From Anaerolineae bacterium (GTDB taxonomy: Bacteria > Chloroflexota > Anaerolineae > JADYZS01), in assembly GCA_020853075.1 (NCBI GenBank), contig JADYZS010000155.1, positions 1-11,425 of the forward strand: 11,425 nucleotides of DNA, in the 5' to 3' direction. This document shows, in pieces, positions 1 through 6,778 of this stretch. How positions within the stretch are numbered: the stretch's first letter is position 1; every line of letters starts with the position of its first letter. The notes beneath the pieces are model-generated. The model searched no databases. It had not been told where the DNA came from and worked only from the letters and a program-made list of their open reading frames with translations. Position numbers and translations under genes: made by a program.

Positions 1-2
1 AT

Positions 3-1721
3 TGGACCCTGTCAGGGGATGTGGCCCTCACCCTGGGCAATGAAGATGGCAGCCACGTGACCGCCAGCGTCGGTGGCAGTTACGGGGACCACTTTGAGAA
101 GACCACCTCCTCATTTACCGAGATCTCCTTCGGCACGCAGGTCACCGCCAGCGGCGACGACATCCTCTCTTACACCCGCACCGACTACCAGGTCTGGGAG
201 TACCCGGTCTACGAAGATAACAGCAACGTCCCGACCAGCCACATGGTCGTCGTCTTCCCGCTGCCGGTCGGCAACAACCAGGGCACGCGACAGGCCTTCA
301 CGCCGGGCAACACCTGCGACTTCTGGTACCAGCCTAACCACCAGATTAACAATGTCTGGTCTTACCCCAGCAACCCCTCTCAGTTCATTGACCGTAACCG
401 GGACTTGAACTCCCAGATCCTGACCCTGGGCGGAGGCGAAGCCGAATTCATCACCAGTTGGTCCTCCATCAGCAGCACCCAGCAAGCCAGCGAAATCACC
501 TGGGGGGTCAATGCCAGGGTTGAGGTGCAGGTCGGCGGCGACGAGATCAAGATCCCCATCATTGATGCTGAGTTTGAGGTCCCCTGGAGCGTCAAAGCGA
601 CGGTGGAAGGGTCATACGGCCAAAGTTCGCTCTCCACAAATGAAGCCGTCGGCAGTTCCAGCACCAGCATTCGCGCGCACTTCAACCCCATCGGCTCCAG
701 CGCCAGTTACGAAGTGCAGCCTTTCCTTTACTGGTCAAAGGCGGGCTATCTGGTGCTGGATTACATCGCCAACCCGGTGAACGGCACCGCCTTCTGGAGC
801 CGGTATGACAAGCCCGACCCAGCCCTACTCCTCCCCTGGGCCGACGGCGCGTGTGGCGCCGACCGCACGCAATTCACGAAGGAGATCGCCATCTATCCTG
901 CCTTTGTCAGCAACGGGGAGATCGTCAGCATCACCGCGGCGCTGCGCAACTTCAGCAACGTCGGCACCGGCGGCAACGTCCGGGTGCGCTTCTACCAGGG
1001 CGACCCGGCCAGCGGCGGCACCCAGATCGGTAGCGACCAGATCATCCCTGTCATGAATCCCCGTGACCGGCGCACCGTCACCACGCAATGGACGGCCAGC
1101 GGCACCGGCGAGCAACGCATCTACGTCGTGATGGATCCTGACAACCAGATCACCGAGATGCACGAGGACAATAACAAGGGATATGGCCTCGTCCGCCTGG
1201 CTTCCACCAAATATGTAGACCCCGGCGTTGCCGGGCGGCAGGATTACTTCTCGTTGGCTTATACCACCAGTGAGGATAAGCCCCTCACGGCCTTTATCCC
1301 CACGATGAACTTCACCGCGACCATGCGCTTTGAGGTAATTCCCCTCACCGCGCCCTCCACCGCGCCGCCCCCCGGCCTGAAGCGGGTCGGGCAGGCGTTC
1401 ACCCTCAATGCCTACCAGGGAGGGATAGAGCAATTTAATATGAACCTGAGACCGTCGCCGGGCCAGCCTCCTGGGGCGGTATCTCTGCAATATGCCGATG
1501 CCGACATCGCGGGTATGAATGAGGCGGCCTTACGCCTCTACGTCCAGGGCGGCCCCGGCTGGGAGGAGGCGCTCTGCGCCGGGCACGCCTACCAACGCTT
1601 CCCCAACAGCAACACGCTGATCGTGCCGGTCTGCCGCACGGGGACCTTCGCGCTCTTTGGCCCCGGTGGCCCGCTGAACCACGAGGCTTTCCTGCCTTTG
1701 CTATTGAAGGCGCGGCGGTAA
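3..1721 (+). CDS. Exported CARDB-domain protein, 5' end cut off by the window
   Basis: The frame is open from the first full codon at 3, so the gene starts before the window; 572 codons are visible. The GTG at 21 is only an internal valine codon. Counting from that codon as residue 1, about 1-265 are beta-rich and Ser/Thr-rich, with two similar GSYG segments (about 18-22 and 196-200). Residues about 285-391 fit a CARDB (Ig-like adhesion) domain, ending in the typical ITEMHEDNNKG. About 175 unassigned residues follow, then the C-terminal tail FLPLLLKARR. CARDB domains are usual in secreted or surface proteins, but no enzyme motif is visible, so the function is unknown. The tail resembles that of the B-domain protein at 7863-10073 and may mark a shared export or anchoring route (inference). 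No clear terminator follows; a palindromic element begins about 45 bp downstream. Confidence 0.85.
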   Translation, partial: WTLSGDVALTLGNEDGSHVTASVGGSYGDHFEKTTSSFTEISFGTQVTASGDDILSYTRTDYQVWEYPVYEDNSNVPTSHMVVVFPLPVGNNQGTRQAFTPGNTCDFWYQPNHQINNVWSYPSNPSQFIDRNRDLNSQILTLGGGEAEFITSWSSISSTQQASEITWGVNARVEVQVGGDEIKIPIIDAEFEVPWSVKATVEGSYGQSSLSTNEAVGSSSTSIRAHFNPIGSSASYEVQPFLYWSKAGYLVLDYIANPVNGTAFWSRYDKPDPALLLPWADGACGADRTQFTKEIAIYPAFVSNGEIVSITAALRNFSNVGTGGNVRVRFYQGDPASGGTQIGSDQIIPVMNPRDRRTVTTQWTASGTGEQRIYVVMDPDNQITEMHEDNNKGYGLVRLASTKYVDPGVAGRQDYFSLAYTTSEDKPLTAFIPTMNFTATMRFEVIPLTAPSTAPPPGLKRVGQAFTLNAYQGGIEQFNMNLRPSPGQPPGAVSLQYADADIAGMNEAALRLYVQGGPGWEEALCAGHAYQRFPNSNTLIVPVCRTGTFALFGPGGPLNHEAFLPLLLKARR

Positions 1722-1766
1722 GAAGCCTATATATTCCTGACACGAGTGGCTTATTGGTGGAGAAAA

Positions 1767-1910
1767 CTCCCCCTCACCCCCGTCCCGTACGGCGAGTATC
1801 CCGCAAGGGGACGGAGTACCTGCGCCCACGGGACTTGCCCCTCTCCCGCAAGCGGGAGAGGGGAGTAGGCCAAAACCCTCTCCCCTCCGGGGAGGGTAGG
1901 GTGAGGGGAG
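1767..1910. repeat. Nested palindromic element (REP/MITE-like)
   Basis: Several inverted repeats are stacked in the gap between the CARDB gene and the HAD gene. The outer arms CCCCTCACCC (1770-1779) and GGGTGAGGGG (1899-1908) match perfectly. A middle pair, GTCCCGT (1782-1788) and ACGGGAC (1828-1834), also matches perfectly. Inside lie a perfect 12-bp hairpin, 1838-1849 against 1852-1863, with almost no loop, and a second hairpin centred on TCCCC (1881-1885) and GGGGA (1889-1893). This architecture is typical of dispersed palindromic repeats. It could also act as a terminator or RNA-stabilising fold for the upstream gene, although no T-run follows. Confidence 0.75.
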
Positions 1911-1941
1911 ATCACACTCTCGGCGAGGCCCTCCCCGCGAT

Positions 1942-1970
1942 TTGCCCCCTCGCGCCCCTTCCGCTATACT
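1942..1970 (+). promoter_or_regulatory. Sigma70-type promoter of the HAD gene
   Basis: The -35 is TTGCCC (1942-1947), the spacer is exactly 17 bp, and the -10 is TATACT (1965-1970), preceded by GC. Counting from the -10, transcription should begin at about 1976-1979, at or within 3 nt of the ATG at 1979. The mRNA is therefore predicted to be leaderless or nearly so, consistent with the lack of a Shine-Dalgarno sequence. The same -35/-10 pair with the same spacing recurs at 10181-10209. Confidence 0.7.
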
Positions 1971-1978
1971 CCTTTACC

Positions 1979-2644
1979 ATGAGCGTAAAAGACCACTCGT
2001 GGGCCGTCATCTGGGATTTGGACGGCGTCCTGGTGGATAGCACCGAAGGCCACTTCGCCGCCTGGCAACGCCTCTTTGCCGAGGAAGGACTACAACTGGA
2101 TCGTGCCGGCTTCCTGCGCACCTTCGGCCAGCGCAACGATTCCGTCCTGCGCACGGCCCTGGGGCCCGGCCTGTCCGCAGAACGGATTCAGGCGTTAGGC
2201 GAACGCAAGGAGGCCTATTTCCGCTCCCTCGTTTCCCACCTGGTACAGCCGATGCCCGGCGCGCGGGCGCTGTTGTCCGAGTTGTACGCGGCGGGCGCGC
2301 GGCAAGCCATCGGCTCCTCTGCGCCGCGCGCCAACGTGGCGGCGATTCTCGCCGTGTTGGGCACATCTGAGGTCTTCGGCGCGACGGTCGCGGCGGAGGA
2401 CGTGAGCCAGGGGAAGCCCGCGCCCGATGTCTTTCTGACCGCTGCCGCGCGCCTGCGCGTCCCGCCCGCGCGCTGCATCGTCGTGGAGGATGCGCCGCCC
2501 GGTGTGGAGGCCGCGCGCGCCGCGGGGATGCGCTGCATCGCCGTCACCACCACCCGCCCCGCCGCCGAATTATGGCAGGCGGATCGCGTCGTCGCCAGCC
2601 TGACCGAGTTGAGCGCGGCCTCGCTGCGCGCGCTGCTAGTCTAA
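1979..2644 (+). CDS. HAD-superfamily hydrolase, beta-phosphoglucomutase-like phosphatase
   Basis: This 221-residue protein has all four HAD motifs. Motif I is DLDGVLVD, with nucleophile D13 and acid/base D15; motif II is the Ser in GSSAPR (113-114); motif III is K146 in GKPAPDVF; motif IV is E170-D171 in VVEDA. The alpha-helical cap lies between motifs I and II. HFAAW after motif I resembles beta-phosphoglucomutase, but the cap-loop Lys of that enzyme is not seen (FGQRNDSVL instead). A phosphatase of a sugar phosphate or related small molecule is thus at least as likely. The frame stays open upstream to 1754, but that extension runs through the palindromic element and the promoter. The ATG at 1979 lies 9 nt after the -10 and gives the family's normal length. 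Substrate unknown. Confidence 0.88.
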   Translation: MSVKDHSWAVIWDLDGVLVDSTEGHFAAWQRLFAEEGLQLDRAGFLRTFGQRNDSVLRTALGPGLSAERIQALGERKEAYFRSLVSHLVQPMPGARALLSELYAAGARQAIGSSAPRANVAAILAVLGTSEVFGATVAAEDVSQGKPAPDVFLTAAARLRVPPARCIVVEDAPPGVEAARAAGMRCIAVTTTRPAAELWQADRVVASLTELSAASLRALLV

Positions 2645-2720
2645 CCACAAGACAGCAAAGCGATGAACCACGGAGAACGCGGAATTTTTATTCTCAGTGC
2701 TCCCCGTGTCTCCATGGTAA
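2645..2720. repeat. Decayed palindromic repeat (ACCACGGAG / CTCCATGGT)
   Basis: The arms ACCACGGAG (2667-2675) and CTCCATGGT (2710-2718) are inverted copies with one mismatch, around an A/T-rich centre (GGAATTTTTATTCTC). The wording resembles the CCACGGAGACACGGAG-type dispersed repeats found in many bacterial genomes, here partly degraded. It fills most of the 101-bp gap between the HAD and acetyltransferase genes. No convincing promoter was found in this gap, so the acetyltransferase may be read from the HAD promoter. Confidence 0.5.
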
Positions 2721-2745
2721 AGTGTTTTCAGGAGAATCAATAATC

Positions 2746-3978
2746 GTGAACGTTCGCGACTACGACCCCACCAAAGACCGTGCCGCCGTCCTCCGCCTCT
2801 GGCGCGAGATCGGCTGGCTGCGCGAGGGCAACCCCGACGAAGCGTTGGATTGCCTGCTGCAAGCGGGCCGCACCCTGGTCAGCGACATCAACGGCGAAGT
2901 GGAGTGCATGGTGGCGACAGCGCCCGGCACGATCCAGCACCTGGGCGACCCGATCCCTTTCAGCGGCGTGATGGCCGTCTGCACCAGCCTCATCGCACGC
3001 CGGCAAGGGCTGGCGAAGCGGCTGACGGCGCGGGCGGTGGCAGCCCAGGTGGCCGAAGGCGCGCTGGTCTCCGGCCTGGGGATGTTTGACCAGGGCTATT
3101 ACGACCAACTGGGCTTCGGCACCGGCGGCTACGAGCATTACGTCACCTTTGACCCGCTCCTGCTTAACGTCAACGCCAGGCCGCGCGTGCCACGCCGTCT
3201 CACAAAGGACGACTGGCTGCTGATGCACCAAAACCGGCTGGCCCGCCTGTGCCGGCACGGCTCCCTAGCGATGCAGGAACCGACCGTGACCCGCTTTGAG
3301 ATCCTCCTATCGCACAACGGCTTCGGCCTCGGCTACGGCGACGGCCCCAACGGCGCGCTGACACACCATTTCTGGTGCGAGGCAGATGATCTGGAGTATG
3401 GCCCCCACAATGTGAAATGGCTGGTCTATCAGACGCGCGAGCAGTTCCTGGAACTCCTCGCGCTCACCAAGAGCCTCAGCGACCAGGTGCGCCTGGTGCG
3501 CATCCAGGAACCGCAGGGTATCCAACTGCAAGACTATCTGGAGCGACCGTTGCGCCAGCGGCGTACCACCTACCGGACGCGGTACGAGAACACGATACGC
3601 GCCGTCGCCCATTGGCAAACGCGCATCTGCGATTTGTTGGGTTGCCTGGAGAGGACACACCTGCGCAGCGATACGGTGCGCTTCAACCTGCGGCTGCACG
3701 ACCCGATTGAACGCTACCTGGACAATGGCGCATCCTGGCGCGGTCTGAGCGGTGACTACGTGGTGACGCTGGGCCCGTCGTCGGGTGCGGAGAGGGGAAC
3801 GGATAGCACGCTGCCGACGCTAACGGCGTCGTTGAACGCCTTCACCCGGCTCTGGCTGGGCGTGCGCCCGGCCAGTGGCCTGGCTTACACCGACGACCTC
3901 TCCGGCCCGCCGGGCTTGTTGGAGGAACTGGACTGGGCGCTGCGCCTTCCTGATCCCCGCACCGACTGGGATATTTGA
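2746..3978 (+). CDS. Eis-type GNAT N-acetyltransferase
   Basis: This 410-residue protein is the usual size for the Eis family, whose members acetylate amines such as aminoglycosides, peptides or polyamines using acetyl-CoA. The N-terminal GNAT domain (about 1-145) has the acetyl-CoA-binding motif RRQGLA (85-90) and the motif YYDQLGF (118-124). Its second Tyr (Y119) is at the place of the general acid Tyr in GNAT/Eis enzymes. A second GNAT-like region follows, and the last 110 or so residues resemble the SCP2-like Eis tail, including the stretch LNAFTRLWLG. In Mycobacterium tuberculosis Eis the C-terminal carboxylate of the last residue (Phe) takes part in catalysis; this protein ends in DWDI. 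The GTG start at 2746 was chosen because AGGAG lies at 2730-2734, 11 nt upstream, and the protein then begins at the GNAT fold. The natural substrate cannot be read from the sequence. Confidence 0.8.
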   Translation: MNVRDYDPTKDRAAVLRLWREIGWLREGNPDEALDCLLQAGRTLVSDINGEVECMVATAPGTIQHLGDPIPFSGVMAVCTSLIARRQGLAKRLTARAVAAQVAEGALVSGLGMFDQGYYDQLGFGTGGYEHYVTFDPLLLNVNARPRVPRRLTKDDWLLMHQNRLARLCRHGSLAMQEPTVTRFEILLSHNGFGLGYGDGPNGALTHHFWCEADDLEYGPHNVKWLVYQTREQFLELLALTKSLSDQVRLVRIQEPQGIQLQDYLERPLRQRRTTYRTRYENTIRAVAHWQTRICDLLGCLERTHLRSDTVRFNLRLHDPIERYLDNGASWRGLSGDYVVTLGPSSGAERGTDSTLPTLTASLNAFTRLWLGVRPASGLAYTDDLSGPPGLLEELDWALRLPDPRTDWDI

Positions 3979-4003
3979 ACCTGCGCGGCGCGCCCGCTTG
4001 AGA

Positions 4004-4012
4004 TGGTATAAT
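4004..4012 (+). promoter_or_regulatory. Extended -10 promoter of the sugar-kinase operon
   Basis: TGGTATAAT is a perfect TATAAT -10 (4007-4012) with the TGn extension at 4004-4006. No good -35 lies 16-18 bp upstream, as is usual for extended -10 promoters. Transcription should start at about 4018-4020, giving a leader of about 40 nt before the ATG at 4059. It is placed to drive the four genes from 4059 to 7777. Confidence 0.65.
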
Positions 4013-4023
4013 AGGTGGCCGAT

Positions 4024-4059
4024 ATGCGAATCATGAGCATGAGAAGGGAGTGTTGTTGA
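4024..4059 (+). CDS. Possible 11-codon leader ORF, MRIMSMRRECC
   Basis: A short open frame starts about 5 nt after the predicted transcription start. Its TGA stop (4057-4059) shares a base with the ATG of the UroD-like gene (TGATG), the classic layout for translational coupling. The Shine-Dalgarno of the downstream gene (AAGGGAG, 4044-4050) lies inside it, so ribosomes on this ORF would affect access to that site. It ends in two Cys codons. Such a short frame could arise by chance; translation is not shown. Confidence 0.3.
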   Translation: MRIMSMRRECC

Positions 4060-5126
4060 TGCCGACTATGAGTGTACACGACCAGATGATGGCCGTTTAT
4101 CGCCATCAAGTCCCGGAGCAGATGCCGGTCTCCATCTATTATCGCTTTCTCCCTCGCGGCTGGACCGAGCGAATGATCCGCAACGTCGGGTTTGGTATCA
4201 TTGACTATTATCCCATCTTGACCCTCCTGGCGCCACCCTGGCACACCTGGCCCGGCTATATCTCAGAAGTAAAAGGGGTTGACTTTGAGATCCGCTATTC
4301 GTGGGTTGACGGCGAGATGGAGGAGATTCGCACCTACCGGACACCTGTGGGAACCGCCTATCAGCGGACGGTCACCGATCCTACTTACGGCGCCGACTGG
4401 ATCAACAAGTTCTACATTGACAGCGTGGAAGACTACAAGATCGTCCAATATATCGTAGAACACACGGTCTTTCGCAAGAATGAGGACAGGTTGCAAGAGA
4501 AAAAAGAGGACCTCGGCGGAGATGGCGTCGTTTGGGGCAGAATAGATCGCACGGCGTACCAGAAACTCTTGTGGGAACTGGCCGGCCCCCAACGCTTTCT
4601 CCTTGATCTCATGACAACGCCGGAGCCGGTCCTGGAACTGATGGACGCGATTGAGCGGAAACTGGACGAATCCTTTGCGATGGTTCTCCAGTCGGAGGTA
4701 GAGGTCGTCTGGCAGCCGGAGAACATCACCTCCGACATGGCCCCGCCCGATGCCTTCAAACGCTACTGCCTCCCCCACTACGAGAAACGGGCGCGCCTGC
4801 TAAAAGAGGCTGGCAAACCATACATCATCCACATGGATGGCCGCCTGAAAGCCTTGAAGGAACTGATCGCCGGGAGTCCTTTTGACGTCATTGAATCGCT
4901 CTCGCTGCCACAGATCGGGGGCGACCTCACGTTGCCGGAGGCCCACGCTGCTTTCCCCGGCAAGGCTATCACCGTGAACTTCCCCTCCAACCTCAGTTTT
5001 GAAGAGGATGCCGCGATTGAGCACGCCATCCGGGAGATCCTGACCGGCGTCAGTCCTGACCTCCCCTTCATGCTGCAATTGAGCGAGGATATCCCACACT
5101 ACGAATGGAAACGGGTGCTCCCATGA
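4059..5126 (+). CDS. Uroporphyrinogen-decarboxylase-like (UroD/MtaA superfamily) protein
   Basis: This is a 355-residue protein of the UroD-like TIM-barrel superfamily, recognised from its C-terminal half: DMAPPDAFKRY, then HMDGRL (H258, D260), then the TLPEAHAAFPGKA region. It is not a convincing HemE, because the N-terminal Arg-rich substrate motif (RQAGRY type) is absent. It also lacks the HxC...C zinc site of MtaA/CmuA-type methyltransferases: the Cys position is D260, and no Cys follows near the C-terminus. Its reaction is therefore unknown. The ATG at 4059 was chosen over GTG 4050 because AAGGGAG lies 8 nt upstream. It is the first gene of a run with a 51-nt gap to the PfkB kinase and 48- and 38-nt gaps further on. 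This context suggests a role in sugar or sugar-acid metabolism rather than heme synthesis. Confidence 0.8.
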   Translation: MPTMSVHDQMMAVYRHQVPEQMPVSIYYRFLPRGWTERMIRNVGFGIIDYYPILTLLAPPWHTWPGYISEVKGVDFEIRYSWVDGEMEEIRTYRTPVGTAYQRTVTDPTYGADWINKFYIDSVEDYKIVQYIVEHTVFRKNEDRLQEKKEDLGGDGVVWGRIDRTAYQKLLWELAGPQRFLLDLMTTPEPVLELMDAIERKLDESFAMVLQSEVEVVWQPENITSDMAPPDAFKRYCLPHYEKRARLLKEAGKPYIIHMDGRLKALKELIAGSPFDVIESLSLPQIGGDLTLPEAHAAFPGKAITVNFPSNLSFEEDAAIEHAIREILTGVSPDLPFMLQLSEDIPHYEWKRVLP

Positions 5127-5177
5127 CTCTGCCGCACTGTGGCAAACCATAAGAACGGGCACTGACCGGCTTGAAAC

Positions 5178-6110
5178 ATGATCCTCACTATCACACCCAA
5201 TTCGGCGTTGGATCGGGTCTTATTTATTGACGAGTTCCGGCCCGGCATCACGAACCGCGCGAGCAAGACGATAGACTGTATCGGCGGCAAGGGCCTGGAC
5301 GCCTCTGTCGTCCTGCGCGCGCTCGGCGCCGAGACACTCGGCATGACCTTCGCCGCCGGGGCCCGCGGCCGACGATTGGTCGCCCTGTTAGATACCTACG
5401 GCATCGCCCACGACGTCGTCTGGGTAGATGGGGAGACGCGCATCGCCCACGTTCTCGTGGAGACGAGCCGCCATCGCCACACCCACATCACGACGAGCGG
5501 ATTGTCCATCTCGCCTGCGGCACAGGATGAGTTCTTGCGCCGTTACCGCTCCCATGTCGGGCAGGCAGACTGGGTGATCGCCGCAGGCTCGCTCCCTGAT
5601 ACCCTGCCCACCGGCTTCTACCAGACACTGGCCGTCATCGCGCAGGAAGTGGCCGTGCCGATCCTGATTGACTGTCCCGGCGCGCCCACCCGCGCTGCCT
5701 TCTCCGCCCATCCTGCCATTGTGAAGATGAACCGCGCGGAGTTCGCAGCGACCTTCGGCAGCGCGCCGGCTGCCATCGCCGCGCTCAAGAAAGAGGCAGA
5801 GACCGTCGCGAAACGGGAGCACCTAGCGGCGTTCGTGTTGACCTGTGGCGCGGAGGGGATCCTGGCAGTTACGGAGAAGGGCGCGTGGCTGGCGTCCAGC
5901 CCTCTACAGCAAGAGGTGAACGCCGCGGGCGCTGGCGATGCCGTGTCGGCAGCCCTGGTTTGGCAACTCACCGTGGGCGATGGCTGGCCGGAAGCCCTCC
6001 GTTGGGCCGCGGCGACCAGCGCGGCGGTTGTCCTGACCGAAGGGACCGCCGACTGCCATAAAGCCGATGTCACCCGCATCCTGGCGGAAACGTCGGTGCA
6101 ATCTTTGTGA
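5178..6110 (+). CDS. PfkB-family sugar-phosphate kinase (FruK/LacC type)
   Basis: This 310-residue protein is the normal size for the 1-phosphofructokinase/tagatose-6-phosphate kinase branch of the PfkB (ribokinase) family. These ATP-dependent enzymes make a hexose bisphosphate. The N-terminus ITPNSALDRVLFID matches the family's TLNPALD-type opening. GSLPDTLPTGFY, the Asn-containing KMNRAEF and the anion-hole/catalytic GAGD (251-254, base D254) are all present. Two usual substrate-site residues differ: the Asn of GGKGxN is Asp (D41 in GGKGLDAS), and the TRxN motif reads TRIAH. The fold and catalysis should be intact, but the phosphate-sugar specificity may be shifted. No strong Shine-Dalgarno is seen before the ATG. 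Beside a ROK kinase and a phosphoglucose isomerase, it could act as the phosphofructokinase step, as PfkB does in E. coli. Confidence 0.87.
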   Translation: MILTITPNSALDRVLFIDEFRPGITNRASKTIDCIGGKGLDASVVLRALGAETLGMTFAAGARGRRLVALLDTYGIAHDVVWVDGETRIAHVLVETSRHRHTHITTSGLSISPAAQDEFLRRYRSHVGQADWVIAAGSLPDTLPTGFYQTLAVIAQEVAVPILIDCPGAPTRAAFSAHPAIVKMNRAEFAATFGSAPAAIAALKKEAETVAKREHLAAFVLTCGAEGILAVTEKGAWLASSPLQQEVNAAGAGDAVSAALVWQLTVGDGWPEALRWAAATSAAVVLTEGTADCHKADVTRILAETSVQSL

Positions 6111-6158
6111 CAGATGCGATCTGGATAGTGTTGTCAGGTGGGATAACAGGAGCCTCCG

Positions 6159-6740
6159 GTGAACCCGTACGACTACCCACTGAGCCTGAAACTTGACTTC
6201 TCCACCGGCGCTTTGGAGCCCGGTGTCCACGTTACGCCGCGCCGCGTCAGCGACCTGGCACTGATGTTTCACGACAAGGAGGCGGTGGCGGCAGCCATCG
6301 CGCAGAGAGACCCTGTCGTCTATGAGATTCTTAGCCAGGGCTTCCCCGGCAGCCGCACCGATGCAGCCATCGCCATCAGCCGCATCTACCCAGGCAGGGT
6401 AGGGGATGAATACCATTTCACCAAAGGCCACTTTCACGAGCGCGACGATCAGGCCGAGGTCTATTTCTGCCTGAAAGGCGAAGGGTATCTGCTGCTGGAA
6501 AGGGCCGACGGCGAGTTTCGCGCCGAGCCGTGGCAGCCCGGCACCATCTCCCATATCCCTCCCGCCTGGGGACACCGGGTAGTCAACACAGGCCGCGATC
6601 TCCTCTTCTTCATCGGCATATACCACCTCAGCGCCGGGCACTCGTACAAACAGGTGGAGGAGCGAGGCTTCGCCCAACTCGTGGTGGAACGCGACGGCAG
6701 GCCGATTCTAATACCCAATCCCCGCCGAATACCTCGCTGA
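6159..6740 (+). CDS. pgiA: Cupin-type (archaeal-type) glucose-6-phosphate isomerase
   Basis: This 193-residue cupin fits the metal-dependent phosphoglucose isomerase family, which interconverts glucose 6-phosphate and fructose 6-phosphate. The metal ligands of the Pyrococcus furiosus enzyme are His88, His90, Glu97 and His136. Here the motif GHFHERDDQAE and the later PPAWGH give H91, H93, E100 and H139, an exact offset of three at all four. GEGYLLLE and the Pro-rich turn before the last His are also typical. Translation starts at GTG 6159 with AGGAG (6148-6152) 6 nt upstream. This family is unrelated to the large bacterial Pgi and is best known from Euryarchaeota, with scattered bacterial members. 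It sits between the two kinases of the operon, exactly where its substrate and product would be made and used. Confidence 0.88.
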   Translation: MNPYDYPLSLKLDFSTGALEPGVHVTPRRVSDLALMFHDKEAVAAAIAQRDPVVYEILSQGFPGSRTDAAIAISRIYPGRVGDEYHFTKGHFHERDDQAEVYFCLKGEGYLLLERADGEFRAEPWQPGTISHIPPAWGHRVVNTGRDLLFFIGIYHLSAGHSYKQVEERGFAQLVVERDGRPILIPNPRRIPR

Positions 6741-6778
6741 TGCTGCATAAGGGTTGCTCCGGCCTCGTAGGGGGCTGA

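Noticed and set aside
1754..1978. A 75-residue N-terminal extension of the HAD protein
   Set aside because: It would be coded by the palindromic element and the promoter, and the HAD motif I already lies at residue 13 from the ATG at 1979.
5123..5152. A 9-codon ORF overlapping the UroD-like stop as ATGA
   Set aside because: It is very short, without a ribosome site or any link to the PfkB start 26 nt further on; probably chance.
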